NCBI GenBank assembly: GCA_003133425.1
Contig: PKXI01000453.1
Span: 4,746 to 11,994, forward strand
Length of the DNA stretch: 7,249 nt
Direction of reading: 5' to 3'
DNA from: Acidobacteriaceae bacterium
GTDB lineage: Bacteria; Acidobacteriota; Terriglobia; Terriglobales; Acidobacteriaceae
A model generated the notes under the pieces. That model was not told where the DNA came from. It did no database searches and saw nothing but the letters and a program-made list of their open reading frames with translations. Each line of letters opens with the position of its first letter. Within the stretch, counting starts at the first letter, position 1. Made by a program: the position numbers and the translations under genes. This document shows, in pieces, positions 5,135-7,249 of this stretch.

Positions 5135-6307
5135 CTAAGACTTCAATCGCATTGCCGAGCGCACTTGTTGCATGGTCTCTTCGGCGCGGGCGCTGGCGCG
5201 GAGCGAACCGTCATTCAGAATTTCTTCCACCTGCGCCTCGCTGAAGCTTGCGCGCCGCTCCTGTATCGGCTGCAGAATCTGCACCAGTGCATCGGCGGCC
5301 CAGCCCTTGCACTCGATGCAACCGATTCCGGCGGAGCGGCAGCCATCGTAAACCTTGGCCATCGTTTCCGGCGTCGAGAAGACCTTGTGCAGATCGCCCA
5401 CCGGGCACTTGTCGGGATCGCCCTTGTCTGTGCGGCGAACGCGCGCCGGATCTGTGACCATTGTCTTCAGCTTCTGCCGCACCACCGATTCGGGGTCGGT
5501 CATCTGGATGGTGTTGCCGTAGCTCTTCGACATCTTGCGGCCGTCGGTGCCGGGCAGCTTGGGTGAAGGTGTGAGAAGAACCTTGGGCTCGGGCAGAACA
5601 AGATTCCCCTGAAGCACGTCGAGCAATTCCTCGTCGGGAACGAATCGCTTGAGTGGGTGCTTGCCGGCCGTTCTCGTTACATGGACGACCTTTCCGCCGG
5701 TCAAATTCTGCTCTAGCTTCTTATTGTCAAAGGACTCAACGCCATGCGCCAGCGGTGTCTTTGGATAGAAGAAATTGAATCGGCGCGCAATTTCGCGTGT
5801 GAGTTCGACGTGCGCCCGCTGGTCCTGGCCAACGGGAACGAACTGCGGCTGGTAGAGCAGGATGTCAGAGGCCATCAGCACCGGGTAGCCGAGGAAGCCG
5901 AATGTGGTGAGGTCCTTGCTGGCGAGATTTTCCTGCATCTCCTTGTAACTGGGCACGCGCTCGAGCCAGCCGAGCGGCGTAATCATGCCCAGATACAGCG
6001 GCAGTTCGAAATGCTGCTTCACCTTGCTCTGCACAAAGATGGTCGATCGCGCAGGATCGAGGCCGGCGGCCAGAAAGTCCAGCGCCACTTCGAGCGTGTT
6101 GGGCGCGATGGCCGAGGTGTCGGCGTAGTCGGTGGTGAGTGCGTGCAGGTCGGCGATGAAAAAGTAGCAGTCGTACTGGTCGTCCTGATTTTGCAGCTTG
6201 ACCCAGTTGGCAAGGGCGCCCATGTAGTTGCCGAGATGGAGCTTGCCGGTGGGGCGCATGCCGCTGAGCACGCGGGGACGGAGAGATGAGGTTGCGGGTT
6301 CAGGCAT
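5135..6307 (-). CDS. trpS: tryptophanyl-tRNA synthetase (TrpRS), probable [4Fe-4S] type
   Basis: This cytoplasmic class I synthetase charges tRNA-Trp with tryptophan. Numbering from the chosen ATG (6305-6307, 390 residues), the HIGH-type motif PTGKLHLGNYMGAL is at 19-32, the fold continues through VPVGQDQRAHVELTREIARRFN (158-179), and the KMSKS loop GRKMSKSYGN is at 256-265. Four Cys occur as C301-x21-C323-x6-C330-x2-C333, very close to the iron-sulphur motif of Thermotoga TrpRS. About 55 residues (181-236) before LPEPKVLLTPSPKL look like an insertion relative to short TrpRS. The start is uncertain. The ATG at 6307 sits closest to the conserved fold and has a weak GAAG site. The ATG at 6364 has AGGAG 11 bases upstream. 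The frame opens at 6385. The gene lies between the M50 protease and scpA, probably in one transcript. Confidence 0.95.
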   Translation of the reverse strand: MPEPATSSLRPRVLSGMRPTGKLHLGNYMGALANWVKLQNQDDQYDCYFFIADLHALTTDYADTSAIAPNTLEVALDFLAAGLDPARSTIFVQSKVKQHFELPLYLGMITPLGWLERVPSYKEMQENLASKDLTTFGFLGYPVLMASDILLYQPQFVPVGQDQRAHVELTREIARRFNFFYPKTPLAHGVESFDNKKLEQNLTGGKVVHVTRTAGKHPLKRFVPDEELLDVLQGNLVLPEPKVLLTPSPKLPGTDGRKMSKSYGNTIQMTDPESVVRQKLKTMVTDPARVRRTDKGDPDKCPVGDLHKVFSTPETMAKVYDGCRSAGIGCIECKGWAADALVQILQPIQERRASFSEAQVEEILNDGSLRASARAEETMQQVRSAMRLKS

Positions 6308-6425
6308 CTTGATCTTCGATTCCAGGGTGGCGCCGGGAAAGTGCCGCCGTCTTTCAAGAAACATTAATGAATTGGCTCCTACCATTGTAGCGGGAAGCCG
6401 GCCAGCGCTCGAGGGAGCGGGCTTT

Positions 6426-7139
6426 CTAGATGTGGATAAGAGCGAAGTAGACCAGCGCCAGCGCCGGGCGGAGCAGGGCCGCCATTACGAATCCGCCCAC
6501 AAAGATCATGAGCAGGTAACTGACCCAGATGGGAATGCGATCGTAGGTCTGAACGGCGTTGTAGGGCAGCAGGTTGCGCAGGACGCGACTGCCATCGAGC
6601 GGCGGAATCGGGAGGAGGTTGAAGAAGAAAAGCGAGAGGTTGATGAGGACAGCCAGACTGCAAAGCAAAGCGACCGGCTGCACAGGTAAGGGAGTCCCAG
6701 GGCTGAGCGCGGCGATGAAGGACGACTGAACCAAAGCGCGGCCGTTGGGAAGTGCGATGGCCATGACCGCCAAGACGCAGAAGGCGACAAGGACAAGCAA
6801 GATGTTCGAAACCGGTCCGGCCAGGGTGGTGAGGTTGTCGTCGCGGACTATCTTGCGGAAGTTGCGCGTAATGACCGGGGTGGGTTTGGCCCAGCCAACC
6901 AGGAAGCCGCTGAAAAAGGTGAACCCGATGAAGGGACCGAAGATGATGAGCCCAGGAAACAGCAGCGTTCCGATGGGGTCCACATGGTATATGGGGTTGA
7001 GCGTGATGCGGCCTTCGAGACGGGCGGTCTGGTCGCCGAGGCGCGAGGCCATCCATGCGTGAGCACACTCGTGAAAGCTGAGAGAAAACAGCAATAGAAC
7101 AAACTCGAAAACGGCAATAAGAAAGCGGGTTTCTAACAA
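6426..7139 (-). CDS. site-2 protease family (M50) membrane metalloprotease
   Basis: This 237-residue polytopic membrane protein resembles the short S2P/M50 proteases that cleave within the membrane. The zinc-binding HExxH appears as HECAH at residues 23-27 in the first membrane segment. The second metal-site motif NLLPIPPLDG is at 174-183, with Asp182 as the third ligand. Hydrophobic segments lie at about 5-22, 54-82, 107-130, 152-176 and 204-234. There is no PDZ or CBS domain, so this is the minimal form rather than RseP. The substrate cannot be told from sequence. The start is TTG (7137-7139), supported by GGAGA (7146-7150) 6 bases upstream. It is the first gene of the apparent protease-trpS-scpA unit, an order recurrent across bacteria. 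The catalytic residues are intact. Confidence 0.92.
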   Translation of the reverse strand: MLETRFLIAVFEFVLLLFSLSFHECAHAWMASRLGDQTARLEGRITLNPIYHVDPIGTLLFPGLIIFGPFIGFTFFSGFLVGWAKPTPVITRNFRKIVRDDNLTTLAGPVSNILLVLVAFCVLAVMAIALPNGRALVQSSFIAALSPGTPLPVQPVALLCSLAVLINLSLFFFNLLPIPPLDGSRVLRNLLPYNAVQTYDRIPIWVSYLLMIFVGGFVMAALLRPALALVYFALIHI

Positions 7140-7235
7140 ACGATCTCTCCAAAGGCTGGAAAGCTCAGGTTAGCACGGTGGGTCCAGTGGTTCCGAGTGT
7201 GGATGGCGTCTGGAATCTGCGTTTGTGGGGCTAGT

Positions 7236-7248
7236 ACTACAGTTGTAG
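7236..7248. promoter_or_regulatory. TACAGTTGTA box (BlaI/CopY-like operator candidate)
   Basis: CTACA-GT-TGTAG (7237-7248) is a palindrome around a 2-base centre and contains TACAGTTGTA. TACAnnTGTA is the recognition core of the BlaI/MecI/CopY repressor family. It lies about 100 bp upstream of the protease gene at the window edge, so it may serve that operon or a gene outside the window. A 12-bp motif can arise by chance. Confidence 0.35.
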
Positions 7249-7249
7249 A

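Noticed and set aside
6394..6420. Small hairpin between the protease gene and trpS (CGCTC-GAGG-GAGCG)
   Set aside because: The stem is only 5 bp with no T-tract; in GC-rich DNA this is expected by chance, and I see no T-box or trp leader.

Overview
The window is a compact, GC-rich bacterial chromosomal segment in which every gene I can support lies on the minus strand. In transcription order (right to left) these are a membrane site-2 protease (M50, 6426-7139), tryptophanyl-tRNA synthetase (trpS, about 5135-6307), the condensin kleisin ScpA with a very long N-terminal extension (2788-5088), an AbrB/MazE-type antitoxin (2505-2732), a Doc/Fic-type toxin (2116-2508) and a PiT-family phosphate transporter (217-1836). 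The M50 protease - trpS - scpA order is a recurrent bacterial neighbourhood. Together with GGGCTAAAGCCC/GGGACTAAAGTCCC-type palindromic repeats and the overall base composition, it suggests an acidobacterial (Terriglobia-like) genome. That assignment is inference from recalled patterns, not a search.

Region by region: 1-216 is gene-poor, with a possible unidentified plus-strand gene end at the left edge and a strong 13-bp-stem hairpin at 125-160. It is followed by pit, whose 279-bp upstream region holds a perfect 8-bp inverted repeat overlapping a promoter-like sequence. Next is a two-gene toxin-antitoxin operon with a GTGA start/stop overlap, a strong AGGAGG ribosome site and three 12-bp-spaced GTTATNAN boxes covering its promoter. 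scpA follows, then trpS 46 bp further on, then the protease with a TTG start. A TACAGTTGTA box lies at the right edge.

Functionally, trpS and the protease are housekeeping genes and ScpA acts with SMC and ScpB in chromosome organisation. The ScpB gene that usually follows scpA is absent here; the toxin-antitoxin module sits in its place. The transporter appears to be an independent unit.

The most unusual feature is in scpA. The kleisin domain occupies only the last third of a 766-residue frame. The preceding 500 residues are an acidic Pro/Glu-rich linker, and inside it lie two in-frame copies, 81 bp apart, of a two-hairpin palindromic repeat with compensatory stem changes, plus a degenerate third. 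This looks like a mobile or dispersed palindromic element absorbed into a coding sequence. Secondary points are a Cys pattern in TrpRS matching the rare [4Fe-4S] type and an insertion before its KMSKS loop.
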